A stretch of 64,000 nt of DNA from Limnobacter litoralis (GTDB lineage: Bacteria > Pseudomonadota > Gammaproteobacteria > Burkholderiales > Burkholderiaceae_B): the NCBI RefSeq assembly GCF_030160455.1, contig NZ_BSOJ01000004.1:26380-90379 (forward strand). Reading direction: 5' to 3'. The translations under genes and the position numbers were made by a program. Shown here piece after piece: positions 16,334-25,944 of the stretch. Each line of letters begins with the position of its first letter. Position 1 is the stretch's first letter. The notes beneath the pieces are model-generated. The model was given only the letters and a program-made list of their open reading frames with translations. It was not told the origin of the DNA and made no database searches.

Positions 16334-19300
16334 CTATTTTAACAAATCCGGCGTGTTTCCCGCTTGTTTTTCGTTGCGTTTTGCCAATTTGCGCAGTTTG
16401 TGGTTTTCAAGAAGCGAAATCAGGACGGGAACGACCAGCAGAGTCAGCAGGGTGGAGGTGATTACCCCGCCGATGACCGCATGGGCCATGGGCGATCGCT
16501 GTTCACTGCCTTCCCCTTGCGCCAGTGCCAGCGGCAGCATGCCGAACACCATTGCCAGCGTGGTCATCAAGATCGGGCGAAGCCGGGTTTCGGCGGCTTT
16601 GACCAGGCTGTCATGAATGGTTACACCCTTTTTCAGCGACTGATTGACAAAATCGACCAGCAAGATTGCATTTTTGGTCACGAGCCCCATCAGCATGACA
16701 AAGCCGATGATCGAGAAAATGTTCAGCGTGCTGCCAAACACCAGCAGCGAAAGAATGACCCCAATCAAAGAAAGCGGCAGCGACATCATAATGACCAGTG
16801 GCTGGGCGAACGACGCGAACTGTGAAGCCAGTATCAGGTAAATGAAGATGATCGCCAATGCCAGCGCCTGCAGTGCGAAGCTGAGGGTGTCTTGAATGTC
16901 TTTGGTGGATCCACCATAGGTGATGCGATAGCCGGGCGGAAGCGTGAGCTTTGCAATTTTGGCTTGAAGCGTGTTGGACACGGTGCCTGCTGCCGCGTTT
17001 TGAACGTTGGCGCTGAGCAAAACTTCTCGGCTGAGGTATTTCCGGTTGATTTGCGCAGCAGCGTAGGTGGTTTGCAGATCGGCCACGTCTTTCAGCGCCA
17101 GCAAAGCCCCTGGTTTTCCGTCGACCCCTCGGGCGTTGCCAATGGGCAGGTTTGCAAGTTGATTGACGCTTTGCCGGTCCGAATCGGGCAGTTGAACCAC
17201 CACGTCATAATTTTCATCGTTTGGTGCCCGCCAGGTGCTAACGGTCTGGCCCGCCAGCAATGGGCGGATTGCGTTGTTCACTGCTTGCACGTCCAGTCCG
17301 TAGTCCGCGAGTTTGTTTCGGTCAAGATTGATGCGAACGGTGGGCTTAGTGGGTTTAAGCGAGCTTTCGAGATCCACCAGATGAGGGTCTTCTTTCATCA
17401 GGGCCATGACTTTGTTCGACAGCCTGGCCAGTTCATCCAGCTTGGGGCCAAGAATGCTGACCTGGATGGGTTTGCCCGAGCTGACGGACATTTGCTGGCC
17501 CACCTGCGTGATTTCAACCCCTGCGATTTGCTTCAACTTGGGGCGCAATTCGGCGGACATCTGTGACACTGACAAGGGGCGGTCTTTGCGTGGTACCAGT
17601 CGAACATAAACCGTGGCCGTATTTTTTCCCCCTGAAAATCCGGTGTTGACGGTGGTGTAAATGTAGTCGATGCCGGGCAGGGTGCGTACAGCCTGCTCCA
17701 CCTGCAAGGCCTTGCTTCGTGTCAGGTCCAGCGAAGAGCCCTCAGGCGTGTTGAACTGGATATTGAATTCGCTGTTGTCGACCTGCGGAGTAAACTCGAC
17801 CCCCACAAATTTGAGCAGACCGAACGACCCCACAAAAGTCAGCAGGGCCATCAAAAGTACGGTTTTTGGCCAGCGCAAGCCCCATTTCAACAGGCGCACG
17901 TACTGGTTCTCAAGGCGCAGCATCAAGGTTTGAAAGGCGTCCAGCAGCCGACCCAGTGGCCCTTTGATTTTTTGGCCATGCGCCTGTGGGTCGTACCACA
18001 CCGCAGACAGCATGGGGTCCAGCGTGAAACTGACAAACATCGACAGCAGCACTGCGCTGGCGACTGTAATCCCAAACTGGTGAAAAAACTGGCCAATGAT
18101 GCCACCCATAAAACCGACTGGTAAAAACACGGCCACAATCGAGAACGTGGTTGCCAACACGGCGAGACCAATTTCCCGGGTGCCGTCCAGTGCAGCTTGC
18201 CGATGGGGCTTGCCCATGTTCAGGTGCCTGACGATGTTTTCTCGCACGACAATGGCGTCGTCGATCAGCAGCCCCACGCAAATGGACATTGCCAGCAAGG
18301 TGAGCAGGTTGATGGTAAAGCCCATGGCATAAATCACGCTGAAGGTGCCGATCAATGAAATGGGCAGTGTCAGGCCTGTGATGACGGTGCTTCGCCAAGA
18401 GCCCAAAAACAGGAAAACAATGACCACCGTCAGCAGTGCGCCTTCAATCAACGTCTTTTTCACGTCGTTGAGCGAATTCCGGATGGGCTTGGATTGGTCT
18501 CGGGCAAGGCTGAGTTTGACCTGTCCCTGAAGCTCCTTTTCGATGTCTGGCAAGCTTGCACGAAGGTCGTCCACCACCTGAACGGAGTTGGCGTCCTGCC
18601 CTTTCAGAATGTCGACTGAAATGACGGGTTTGCCATTGACCAGCGCAATCGAGTCCAGGTCCTTCTCGCCATCCCGTATGTCTGCGACTTCGCCAAGCCT
18701 GACCGGGCGGCCATTTGAGTTTGCGACGATCAAATTGTTGAAGTCATTGACGTTGTGAAGTCGCGAGTTCAGTTCGACCACAAATTCGGATTGCGTGGTT
18801 TTCAAATTGCCCATGGGCAGGGTCTGGTTGTCGCGCTGCAGCACGGAGAGCACTTGGCCCACGGTCACGCCGGTGCGTTCCAGCGCGGCTGGCCTCACTT
18901 GAATCAACAGTTGGCGGGTTGACCCGCCGACCACATTGGCTGCCCCCACGCCGTGCACGATTTCAAGACGCTTTTTGATGGTCTGCTCGGTCAGTAGCGT
19001 CAACTCGCGCAGACTTTTGTTGCCCACTGGTTCGACCAATACCGAGGCGATGGGAAAGTCATCGGGGTTAAATCGGGTGATTACCGGGTCTTTGATTTCA
19101 TCCCGCAGGGTGGGGCGTATGGAGGCCACTTTTTCGCGCACCTCGGTGGCCGCCGTCACGGAGTTGGTCAGCAGGTCGAACTCGGCGATGACCAGAACCC
19201 TTCCCTCGAAGGAGCGAGAACTCAGCGTCTTTAATCCTGAAATGGTGTTGATGACTTCTTCCAGTGGGCGTGCCAGTTCGCTCTCCACAATTTCCGGAGA

Positions 19301-19462
19301 CGCGCCGGGGTATTCGGCGGTGACCACTACGACTGGAAAGTTGAGTTCAGGAAACTGATCCACTGGCAGCCTGTTGTAGGCGAACAGGCCCAGCACCAGC
19401 AGGGCTGCCATCATCATGGTGGCCATGACCGGATTGCCAATTGAAATGCGAGTGAACCACAT
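16334..19462 (-). CDS. RND-family multidrug efflux pump, inner-membrane transporter
   Basis: A 1042-residue AcrB/MdtB-type proton antiporter. It begins with MWFTRISIGNPVMATMMM (first helix) and has the two large periplasmic loops, each preceded by one helix and followed by five to six more. The fourth helix carries the proton-relay acidic pair in GLLIDDAIVVREN at about residues 405-417. The pump would move hydrophobic drugs or other compounds from the membrane and periplasm through a TolC partner. The adaptor gene ends 2 bp upstream, and a TetR regulator begins the cluster. Length and topology are complete; the substrate is not evident. Confidence 0.93.
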   Translation of the reverse strand: MWFTRISIGNPVMATMMMAALLVLGLFAYNRLPVDQFPELNFPVVVVTAEYPGASPEIVESELARPLEEVINTISGLKTLSSRSFEGRVLVIAEFDLLTNSVTAATEVREKVASIRPTLRDEIKDPVITRFNPDDFPIASVLVEPVGNKSLRELTLLTEQTIKKRLEIVHGVGAANVVGGSTRQLLIQVRPAALERTGVTVGQVLSVLQRDNQTLPMGNLKTTQSEFVVELNSRLHNVNDFNNLIVANSNGRPVRLGEVADIRDGEKDLDSIALVNGKPVISVDILKGQDANSVQVVDDLRASLPDIEKELQGQVKLSLARDQSKPIRNSLNDVKKTLIEGALLTVVIVFLFLGSWRSTVITGLTLPISLIGTFSVIYAMGFTINLLTLLAMSICVGLLIDDAIVVRENIVRHLNMGKPHRQAALDGTREIGLAVLATTFSIVAVFLPVGFMGGIIGQFFHQFGITVASAVLLSMFVSFTLDPMLSAVWYDPQAHGQKIKGPLGRLLDAFQTLMLRLENQYVRLLKWGLRWPKTVLLMALLTFVGSFGLLKFVGVEFTPQVDNSEFNIQFNTPEGSSLDLTRSKALQVEQAVRTLPGIDYIYTTVNTGFSGGKNTATVYVRLVPRKDRPLSVSQMSAELRPKLKQIAGVEITQVGQQMSVSSGKPIQVSILGPKLDELARLSNKVMALMKEDPHLVDLESSLKPTKPTVRINLDRNKLADYGLDVQAVNNAIRPLLAGQTVSTWRAPNDENYDVVVQLPDSDRQSVNQLANLPIGNARGVDGKPGALLALKDVADLQTTYAAAQINRKYLSREVLLSANVQNAAAGTVSNTLQAKIAKLTLPPGYRITYGGSTKDIQDTLSFALQALALAIIFIYLILASQFASFAQPLVIMMSLPLSLIGVILSLLVFGSTLNIFSIIGFVMLMGLVTKNAILLVDFVNQSLKKGVTIHDSLVKAAETRLRPILMTTLAMVFGMLPLALAQGEGSEQRSPMAHAVIGGVITSTLLTLLVVPVLISLLENHKLRKLAKRNEKQAGNTPDLLK

Positions 19463-19464
19463 GG

Positions 19465-20577
19465 TCAGCGCGCCAGCGTTTGAAGCGTGACCGGCACACC
19501 CGTGGCCAGGGGCCCAAGATTGACTCCGACGATTTGTTCGCCAGGGCTCAGACCCTTGACGATTTCGATCTGACTGGGGCCTTTGTCCTGCAGCGTGGTG
19601 GTTTCACCCGTTTTGACCTTTCTGGCCTCCAGGGTTTTGTTCTTGAGCACGTAAACAATCGAGTTGCCCTGGTCCTCACGAACGGCTCCTTGTGCCACCA
19701 AGATGCCCTTGTGAACTTGGCCAGTCTCTAGCGCGGCTTGTGCGAATTGTCCAGCCTTCAAGGCGTGGGTCGGGTTTTTAACTTCCAGAAAAACTGACAC
19801 GGAACGATCGCTGTTGAGGTTGCCCGGGCTGATGCGGACCAGTTTGGCCTCGTAGGTGTGCCCCGCAGCTTCAACGGTGGCCGTTTGTCCAATCGACAGT
19901 TTGGACAGTTCGTCGGGTGTGACCTCGGCCTGCAAGTCCATGATGTCAAGATTGATCAATTGAAACACTGGGCCGTCGGTGCTGACCTTGCTGCCAGCTT
20001 GGGTCTGTACCTCGCCCACACTGCCAGAGAATGGCGCTGCGATCAGGCGATCTGCCAGTGCTTGTTTGGCAATGGCAAGTTGTGCCTGTTGCACCGCAAC
20101 TTGCGCTTTGGCGGACTCGTAAGTGGCTCTTGCCTTGATCAGTGCAGCGTTCGACACAAAGCCCTGATCGGCCAGTTTCTGGTTGTTGTCAAGCTGGTCC
20201 TCAGCCTCGCGGAGCTGGGCTTTTTGGCTGTCCAGGCTCGCCTGTTTTTCTGCAAGCTGCAATCGGGTTTCAGTGTCGTCGAGGCGGGCAAATACCTGCC
20301 CGGCGCGAATGGTGTCACCTTCCCGAAAGAATTGAGCGGCAATAACACCACCCGCCTTGGCGCGAATTTGGGCGCTTTGGCGGGGTATCAGCGTGCCGGT
20401 TAGATGAAGTGTGCTGCCAATGTCCCGCAACTCAACGGTTTCAATGTCGGATTGAAGCAGCGAGAGCCCTGGACCAGGCTGGGCTGGCGTAGATGGCTTG
20501 CCGGGCTCAGTGCGGTTGCAGCCCGCCAGCACCAGCAATATTGCGAACAGCGGAACCAGTGTTGTGCGGGGTGTCAT
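19465..20577 (-). CDS. RND efflux periplasmic adaptor lipoprotein
   Basis: A 370-residue membrane-fusion protein. The signal peptide ends in the lipobox LVLAGC at residues 15-20, so it is probably anchored to the inner membrane by lipid. Typical parts follow: a beta-barrel strand with GTLIPRQSAQIRAKAGGVI, a coiled-coil hairpin at about residues 105-165 (heavily charged, Gln- and Ala-rich) and a lipoyl half-motif with AAPFSGSVGEVQ. It would join the RND pump to TolC. Its first 71 bp overlap the end of the TetR gene in another frame, and the pump gene follows after 2 bp. Confidence 0.9.
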   Translation of the reverse strand: MTPRTTLVPLFAILLVLAGCNRTEPGKPSTPAQPGPGLSLLQSDIETVELRDIGSTLHLTGTLIPRQSAQIRAKAGGVIAAQFFREGDTIRAGQVFARLDDTETRLQLAEKQASLDSQKAQLREAEDQLDNNQKLADQGFVSNAALIKARATYESAKAQVAVQQAQLAIAKQALADRLIAAPFSGSVGEVQTQAGSKVSTDGPVFQLINLDIMDLQAEVTPDELSKLSIGQTATVEAAGHTYEAKLVRISPGNLNSDRSVSVFLEVKNPTHALKAGQFAQAALETGQVHKGILVAQGAVREDQGNSIVYVLKNKTLEARKVKTGETTTLQDKGPSQIEIVKGLSPGEQIVGVNLGPLATGVPVTLQTLAR

Positions 20578-21214
20578 GTTGTTTGATGCTCAAGCCGTTT
20601 AAAACCATTTGAACGTGGCTGTCAATATAACGCATCGGGTCTGTGTTCAAGTTGCAGCAAGCGTCCATTGTGTGCTTCCACAGACCCAATGTGACAAGCG
20701 GTGCGCACAGCACCTTGGCTGCGTATTCGGTGTCTTGGCAGCGAAACTCGCCTGATGCAACGCCTTGTTTAAGCAGTGATTCCAGATAGTCCCACCACGG
20801 CTTGATGACCTCGTCGTAGAAGAAATGTCCGAGTTCGGGAAAGGCATTGGCCTCGCTGAGGATGAGTTTTGTGATGGCCGAAAGTTCGGTCGAGCCGTAT
20901 CTGTCCCACCACAAATGAAGCGCATCCGAGATCATTTGGGCTGATGTTGCCTTTTCATCCTTCAGGTTGGCTGCCTCTCCGACGATCGGCGAAATGTGTT
21001 CGGTGACCACCGCCTTGAGGAGCTCCTCCTTGTTGGAGTAGTAGAGATAAACGGTGCCTTTGCTGACCCCAGCCCGTTTGGCCACATCTTCAAGTCGCGC
21101 TGCCGCATACCCCTTTTCACCAAAGACGTGCAAGGCTGCGCACAACAATTCTTGGGGGCGATCTTCCTTGCGCCGGGCCCAGCGAGGCTTTAGTTTTTCA
21201 CTGCATGATTTCAT
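20507..21214 (-). CDS. TetR-family transcriptional regulator of the RND cluster
   Basis: A 235-residue TetR repressor. The DNA-binding domain at about residues 20-65 has ALHVFGEKGYAAARLEDVAKRAGVSKGTVYLYYSNKEELL, split here only for reference to its helix-turn-helix AGVSKGTVYLYY. The C-terminal effector domain contains YGSTELSAITKLILSEA. It probably represses the adaptor-pump genes behind it. ATG 21214 is chosen; a GTG 27 bp upstream is also possible. The last 71 bp overlap the adaptor gene in another frame, which is long for such an overlap. A small inverted repeat, TGTG-N6-CACA at 21229-21242, sits upstream as an operator candidate. Confidence 0.87.
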   Translation of the reverse strand: MKSCSEKLKPRWARRKEDRPQELLCAALHVFGEKGYAAARLEDVAKRAGVSKGTVYLYYSNKEELLKAVVTEHISPIVGEAANLKDEKATSAQMISDALHLWWDRYGSTELSAITKLILSEANAFPELGHFFYDEVIKPWWDYLESLLKQGVASGEFRCQDTEYAAKVLCAPLVTLGLWKHTMDACCNLNTDPMRYIDSHVQMVLNGLSIKQHDTPHNTGSAVRNIAGAGGLQPH

Positions 21215-21362
21215 GATGATACTGACATTGTGTTTTTTCACATCCTTGTCGCACTATAGTGGTTCATTCTTGTCCGAGTCAACGTGGATTCCTCAACAAA
21301 GCGTGCCAATGGGTTGTAGAATATGACGTTTTGAAAATGTCTGATATTTCGGAGAATTAAGC

Positions 21363-22283
21363 ATGTCTATGGCTGACCGCGATGGCTTTATTTGGTTCAA
21401 TGGCAAACTGGTGCCCTGGCGCGAAGCCCAAATCCACGTGCTGACGCACAGCCTGCACTACGGCCTGTCCGTGTTCGAAGGTGAGCGTGCCTACAAGACC
21501 GACAAGGGTCCAGCCATTTTCCGTCTGAAAGAACACACGGACCGCATGTTCAATTCGGCCCATATTTATCGCATGAAAATGCCTTTCACCCGTGAAGAGG
21601 TGATGCAGGGCACCGCTGAAGTCGTTCGCGCCAACAAGCTTGACTCGTGCTACATCCGCCCAATCGCTTTCTATGGCTCCGAAAAAATGGGTGTGTCCCC
21701 CAAGGGCGCGGCCGTGCATGTGGCCATCGCCGCCTGGCCATGGGGTGCCTACCTCGGTGAAGAGGGCATGCAAAAGGGCATTCGGGTCAAAACATCTTCT
21801 TATGCCCGCCATCACGTCAACGTCACCATGGCACGCGCCAAGTTTGCCGCCACTTACGCCAACTCCATTCTGGCCAACATGGAAGCCACTCAAGACGGTT
21901 ACGATGAGGCTTTGTTGCTGGACGTAGACGGCTTTGTGGCCGAAGGCGCCGGTGAAAACCTGTTCATCGTCAAAGACGGTTGCATTTACGAACCAGAAAT
22001 CGCATCTGCGCTGGTTGGCATTACCCGTTCGACCATCATCAGCCTGGCCAAAGACATGGGCCTGCAGGTGGTGTCCAAGCGCCTCACGCGTGACGACATA
22101 TACATCGCCGATGAAGCCTTCTTTACCGGCACTGCTGCAGAGGTTACGCCCATCCGTGAACTGGACAACCGTGTGATTGGTACAGGTAGCCGCGGCCCCA
22201 TTACCGAGGAATTGCAGCGCCGCTACTTCGACGTGGTGTACGGTCGCAATGAAAAATACGAACACTGGTTAACTCGCATTTAA
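21363..22283 (+). CDS. ilvE: Branched-chain amino acid aminotransferase
   Basis: A 306-residue PLP enzyme of fold type IV that makes valine, isoleucine and leucine from their 2-oxo acids with glutamate. The N-terminal [18 protein letters not shown] is the conserved entry motif. [18 protein letters not shown] covers the PLP lysine region and [15 protein letters not shown] is the diagnostic glutamate-binding block. The length is normal. The start follows GGAG at 21351-21354. A zinc-finger gene begins 17 bp downstream and waaF after that, an arrangement common in Burkholderiales. Confidence 0.93.
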   Translation: MSMADRDGFIWFNGKLVPWREAQIHVLTHSLHYGLSVFEGERAYKTDKGPAIFRLKEHTDRMFNSAHIYRMKMPFTREEVMQGTAEVVRANKLDSCYIRPIAFYGSEKMGVSPKGAAVHVAIAAWPWGAYLGEEGMQKGIRVKTSSYARHHVNVTMARAKFAATYANSILANMEATQDGYDEALLLDVDGFVAEGAGENLFIVKDGCIYEPEIASALVGITRSTIISLAKDMGLQVVSKRLTRDDIYIADEAFFTGTAAEVTPIRELDNRVIGTGSRGPITEELQRRYFDVVYGRNEKYEHWLTRI

Positions 22284-22300
22284 AAAAGGCTGGTACAGCA

Positions 22301-22504
22301 ATGATCATTGACAAGAAAGCCCACCCTGAGAAAGTAGAACTGGACGGGGACCAACTGCCCGCTTTTTGCCCCAACCCAGCCATGCCTGTCTGGAATCATC
22401 ACCCACGCGTGTTTCTGGATGTTGCCAAAACAGGCAAGGCGGCGTGTCCTTACTGCGGCACTGTCTACACCCTGAAGCCAGGTGCCAAGGTTCACGCGCA
22501 TTGA
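22301..22504 (+). CDS. Small CHCC-type zinc-finger protein
   Basis: A 67-residue protein. Cys at about residue 23 (FCPNPAMPVWNHHPRVFLD), a His pair, and the CPYCG motif at about residues 48-52 match the zf-CHCC domain, also seen in a subunit of mitochondrial complex I. The role in bacteria is not established. It lies 17 bp after ilvE and 33 bp before waaF and is probably cotranscribed. Small size and high conservation in betaproteobacteria support it as a real gene. Confidence 0.85.
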   Translation: MIIDKKAHPEKVELDGDQLPAFCPNPAMPVWNHHPRVFLDVAKTGKAACPYCGTVYTLKPGAKVHAH

Positions 22505-22537
22505 TTCAGCCAGTCAACAGTCCAGCGAGGGGTTGAC

Positions 22538-23575
22538 TTGAGGATTCTGGTCGTGGCCCCCAACTGGATCGGCGACGCGGTGATGAGCCTGTCTTTGCTT
22601 CAGGCTTTACATCGCGATGACCGGCTTGCCAGCGCAGGGGGCGAACCCTGCGAAATTCATGTCCTTGCACCCCCGGTGACTGCTCCTGTGTACCGGTGCT
22701 CGCCGGTGGTCAAGGCGGTGCATGTTGAACCCTTCAAACACGGCGAACTTCAACTGACCCTTCGACGCAAAGTGGGGCAGGCGCTGCGGGCTGAAGGCTT
22801 CAACCGTGCCTACATTCTTCCCAATTCGCTGAAATCGGCCTTGGTTCCCTGGTTTGCCGACATCGCTTGGCGAACAGGCTATTCAGGCGAGCTTCGCAGT
22901 TTGATTTTGACTCCAGTTTTGCCGAAGCCTTCCAAATACGCGAAGCCACCCATGCTGGAATGGTATGGGGCTTTGAATGGATACACCGCCGCTGATCTGG
23001 AATATCCCCGAATGCAGGTGGAGGGTGACGCCAGTGCCAAGGCACTTCGAGACTTTGACTTGAATGCCGGGTTTCTGGCGGTTGCGCCCGGTGCCGAGTA
23101 CGGCCCGGCAAAGCGTTGGCCAGCCGAGCATGTGGCGGCCACCGTGTCGGGTTGGTTGGCTGCGCATCCTGCCAGGGCGGCGGTGTTGCTGGGCGGGCCT
23201 CAAGATCTGGAGTTTGCACAATCCATCGAACAGCAGGTCGATCCTGAGCATCGGCAAAGGGTGCGAGTGTTGTGCGGCCAAACCTCGCTTGAGCAGGCGT
23301 TTGGCCTGATCGCCTCAGCAACCGCCCTGTTGACCAACGATTCGGGTTTGATGCACGTGGCGGCAGCGCTTGATGTCAAAGTACACGCGGTGTTCGGTTC
23401 CAGCAGTCCGCACCACACGCCTCCGCTTAATACAAACGCATCGGTGTACTACCTCGCATTGTCCTGTAGTCCCTGTTACCAACGCACCTGCCCCCTGGGG
23501 CACCTGGATTGTTTGAATCAGTTGAAGCCCAAATTGGTGCTGGATCAACTGGTGCCGCCAGGTCAAGGGGTATGA
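22538..23575 (+). CDS. waaF: Lipopolysaccharide heptosyltransferase II
   Basis: A 345-residue GT family 9 enzyme that adds the second heptose to the LPS inner core. The N terminus RILVVAPNWIGDAVMSLSLLQAL with the catalytic Asp, AVAPGAEYGPAKRWP in the middle and LLTNDSGLMHVAAAL with SSSPHHTPP near the end are the WaaF signatures. TTG 22538 is the start, preceded by GAGG. It lies apart from waaC and waaA. The four conserved cysteines near the end (CSPCYQRTCPLGHLDCL) are typical of WaaF. Confidence 0.92.
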   Translation: MRILVVAPNWIGDAVMSLSLLQALHRDDRLASAGGEPCEIHVLAPPVTAPVYRCSPVVKAVHVEPFKHGELQLTLRRKVGQALRAEGFNRAYILPNSLKSALVPWFADIAWRTGYSGELRSLILTPVLPKPSKYAKPPMLEWYGALNGYTAADLEYPRMQVEGDASAKALRDFDLNAGFLAVAPGAEYGPAKRWPAEHVAATVSGWLAAHPARAAVLLGGPQDLEFAQSIEQQVDPEHRQRVRVLCGQTSLEQAFGLIASATALLTNDSGLMHVAAALDVKVHAVFGSSSPHHTPPLNTNASVYYLALSCSPCYQRTCPLGHLDCLNQLKPKLVLDQLVPPGQGV

Positions 23576-23617
23576 TGTGTACTCATTCGATCCAATCAGC
23601 AGTTCAACAGTTCAAAC

Positions 23618-24472
23618 ATGCGCGATTTCATTCTGAAAATATCGTGTCCTGACAGCACGGGTATTGTTTACAACGTCAGTAAATTCCTGTTTGATCAGGG
23701 TTGCAACATTCTGGACTCCGCCCAGTTCGGCGACGAGTCCACCAATCTTTTTTTCCTGCGCGTGCATTTCTCCCTCGCTGAGGGTGACGAGCAGGGCTTG
23801 ACCGATTTAACCCAAGGCTTCGCGCCGATCGCCGCCCGCTACAAAATGCAGTTTGATTTTTTTGATCCTGCCCGTAAAAAGCGTCTGTTGCTGATGGTGT
23901 CCAAGTTCGGGCATTGCCTGAACGATTTGCTGTTCCGATGGAAAAGCGGGCAGCTTGATTGTGAGATACCGGCGATCGTGTCCAATCACCAGGATTTTGC
24001 CTTGTTGGCAGCCTCCAATGGCGTGCCTTTTTATCATTTGCCAGTTGACCCAGCCGACAAAGGCCGGCAGGAAACACAAATCCGGCAGATCATCGAGCGG
24101 GAAAAAATTGATCTGGTGGTTCTTGCGCGTTACATGCAGATCCTGTCGCCCGATTTCTGCAAAGACATGCATGGGCGTATCATCAATATTCATCACAGTT
24201 TTCTGCCCAGCTTCAAGGGCGCCAAGCCTTATCAGCAGGCGCATGACCGTGGCGTCAAGCTGATTGGTGCAACAGCACACTACGTGACTTCTGATCTGGA
24301 TGAGGGGCCGATTATCGAGCAGGACGTGACCCGTGTTGACCATTCGCTGACTCCTGATGAGTTGACGGCCAGAGGTCGAGACACCGAGTGCCTGGTTTTG
24401 GCCCGCGCCGTTAAATGGCACTGCGAGCACCGAGTGGTGTTGAATGGCCACAAAACCGTGGTGTTTCAGTGA
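23618..24472 (+). CDS. purU: Formyltetrahydrofolate deformylase
   Basis: A 284-residue enzyme that hydrolyses 10-formyl-THF to formate and THF, feeding formate to purine synthesis and balancing one-carbon pools. An N-terminal ACT domain (about residues 3-80, starting LKISCPDSTGIVYNVSKFL) is followed by the formyltransferase domain. There, INIHHSFLPSFKGAKPY and the Asp in VTSDLDEGPIIEQD give the catalytic His and Asp. The length is typical. It begins a compact run of six genes to 28.5 kb. Confidence 0.92.
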   Translation: MRDFILKISCPDSTGIVYNVSKFLFDQGCNILDSAQFGDESTNLFFLRVHFSLAEGDEQGLTDLTQGFAPIAARYKMQFDFFDPARKKRLLLMVSKFGHCLNDLLFRWKSGQLDCEIPAIVSNHQDFALLAASNGVPFYHLPVDPADKGRQETQIRQIIEREKIDLVVLARYMQILSPDFCKDMHGRIINIHHSFLPSFKGAKPYQQAHDRGVKLIGATAHYVTSDLDEGPIIEQDVTRVDHSLTPDELTARGRDTECLVLARAVKWHCEHRVVLNGHKTVVFQ

Positions 24473-24497
24473 ACACAAGCTTTCGTGAGACTTTGCC

Positions 24498-24953
24498 ATG
24501 CCCAGAAATCGTGTGATTCATTCGTCGCCCCAGGACATCGAGCAGGCCTTTTATGAGGCCCTGGAGTCGGCCGATCTTGAGGCCCTGATGGATTTGTGGG
24601 CCGATGACGAGCAAGTGGTTTGTATTCACCCTGGTGGTCCCCGGGTGGAGGGTTATCACGATGTGCGTGAGTCCTGGAAGGAAATATTGTCCGCCGGCGC
24701 CCTCCAGATTCGGATTGTTCCACTTCACCGGGTGGAAGGCGTGGTGATGTCTGTGCACAATATTATCGAACAGGTGGTCATGAGCGGTGGTCGTGGTGAG
24801 CCCCAGATTATTCAGGTCAACGCGACCAATGTGTATCGCAAAGGGCCCAATGGCTGGCGCATGGTGTTGCATCACGCCAGCCCGGCACTGGATTCCGAAG
24901 AAATGGCTGAGGACGATCTTTCCGAGTTCGATTCTCCGCCCACCTTGCACTGA
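24498..24953 (+). CDS. NTF2-like / SnoaL-fold protein
   Basis: A 151-residue protein with the cone-shaped NTF2-like fold suggested by EALESADLEALMDLWADDEQVVCIHPGG and the pattern VNATNVYRKGPNGWRMVLHHASP near the end. Such proteins can be enzymes, ligand binders or oligomerising domains; no catalytic residues are identified here. It lies 25 bp after purU and 8 bp before the YheT-like gene, so probably belongs to the same transcript. The acidic C-terminal tail is a further feature. Confidence 0.75.
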   Translation: MPRNRVIHSSPQDIEQAFYEALESADLEALMDLWADDEQVVCIHPGGPRVEGYHDVRESWKEILSAGALQIRIVPLHRVEGVVMSVHNIIEQVVMSGGRGEPQIIQVNATNVYRKGPNGWRMVLHHASPALDSEEMAEDDLSEFDSPPTLH

Positions 24954-24961
24954 TCGGGCCG

Positions 24962-25933
24962 ATGCAATACCAAGCGCCCTGGTGGCTGCCGGATGGCCAC
25001 AGTCAAACCATCGTTGCAGCCAAACTGGCCCGAAAACCGCAAGTTGCCTATTTCAGGCAGCGCTGGTTGACGCCTGATCACGATTTCATCGACCTGGATT
25101 TCACAGAACCCCCTGAACAGTTTGCCCAATTCAAAACGCTGTGGGTTTTGTTTCACGGGCTGGAGGGCTCATCCGAAAGTCACTACAGCCTGGCCTTGAT
25201 GGAGAAAGCCAAGGCGGTGGGCGCCCTGGGCGTGGTGGTGCATTTCCGGGGCTGCTCGGGCGAGAACAACTGGCAACCCAGGGCTTACCATTCAGGTGAT
25301 TCTGCAGAGCTGGATTGGGTCTTGCCCCGGTTGCGCCAAACCATTCCAACCCTTGAGCGCATGCACGTGATGGGTGTGTCCTTGGGCGGCAATGTGTTGT
25401 TGAAATGGCTGGGTGAGCAGGGCTCCCAAGCCTCCAGATGGGTTCACAGCGCGGTCGCCATTAGCGCGCCAGTTGATCTGTTGGCGGGGGCTCACTCACT
25501 CGCAAAAGGCTTCAACCGGGTGTACACCCGGATGTTCTTGTCCACCTTGGTGCCCAAGTCTGTTGACAAGATTCTGAAATATCCCGAACTCGGTGACCTT
25601 GAGAAAGTAAAGGCCTGCAAAGATTTCTTTGATTTTGACAATCTGGTCACTGCACCCTGGCATGGATTCAAAAACGCGCTCGACTACTATGAAAAGTCGT
25701 CGGCCAAGCGCTTTTTACTGGATATCAAGACCCCCACGTTGATGGTCAACGCACGCAATGACCCCTTCATGTCTGGGCAATATCTTCCGACACGTCGAGA
25801 GGCATCGGCGGCTGTCCAGCAAATGTTTCCGAATCAGGGGGGGCATGTGGGGTTTGCCCGGGCGAACGGTCTCGCGCTGGGTTTGGACTGGTTGCCCAAA
25901 GTGTGCCACTATTTCTTTGAACAACATGTTTGA
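24962..25933 (+). CDS. Alpha/beta-fold hydrolase, YheT-like
   Basis: A 323-residue serine hydrolase-like protein. The nucleophile elbow GVSLGGN (Ser at about residue 141) and the preceding LFHGLEGSSESHYS, the oxyanion block with the HG dipeptide, match YheT proteins. The catalytic Asp is probably in VNARNDPFM and the His in QGGHVGF. The YheT group is an esterase-like family without a settled substrate. ATG 24962 begins with MQYQAPWWLPDGHSQTI, a conserved family start. Confidence 0.85.
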   Translation: MQYQAPWWLPDGHSQTIVAAKLARKPQVAYFRQRWLTPDHDFIDLDFTEPPEQFAQFKTLWVLFHGLEGSSESHYSLALMEKAKAVGALGVVVHFRGCSGENNWQPRAYHSGDSAELDWVLPRLRQTIPTLERMHVMGVSLGGNVLLKWLGEQGSQASRWVHSAVAISAPVDLLAGAHSLAKGFNRVYTRMFLSTLVPKSVDKILKYPELGDLEKVKACKDFFDFDNLVTAPWHGFKNALDYYEKSSAKRFLLDIKTPTLMVNARNDPFMSGQYLPTRREASAAVQQMFPNQGGHVGFARANGLALGLDWLPKVCHYFFEQHV

Positions 25934-25944
25934 CGAACCGCACC

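Noticed and set aside
21357..22265. 302-codon minus-strand frame opposite ilvE
   Set aside because: It is a shadow of the aminotransferase gene, whose conserved blocks are on the plus strand.
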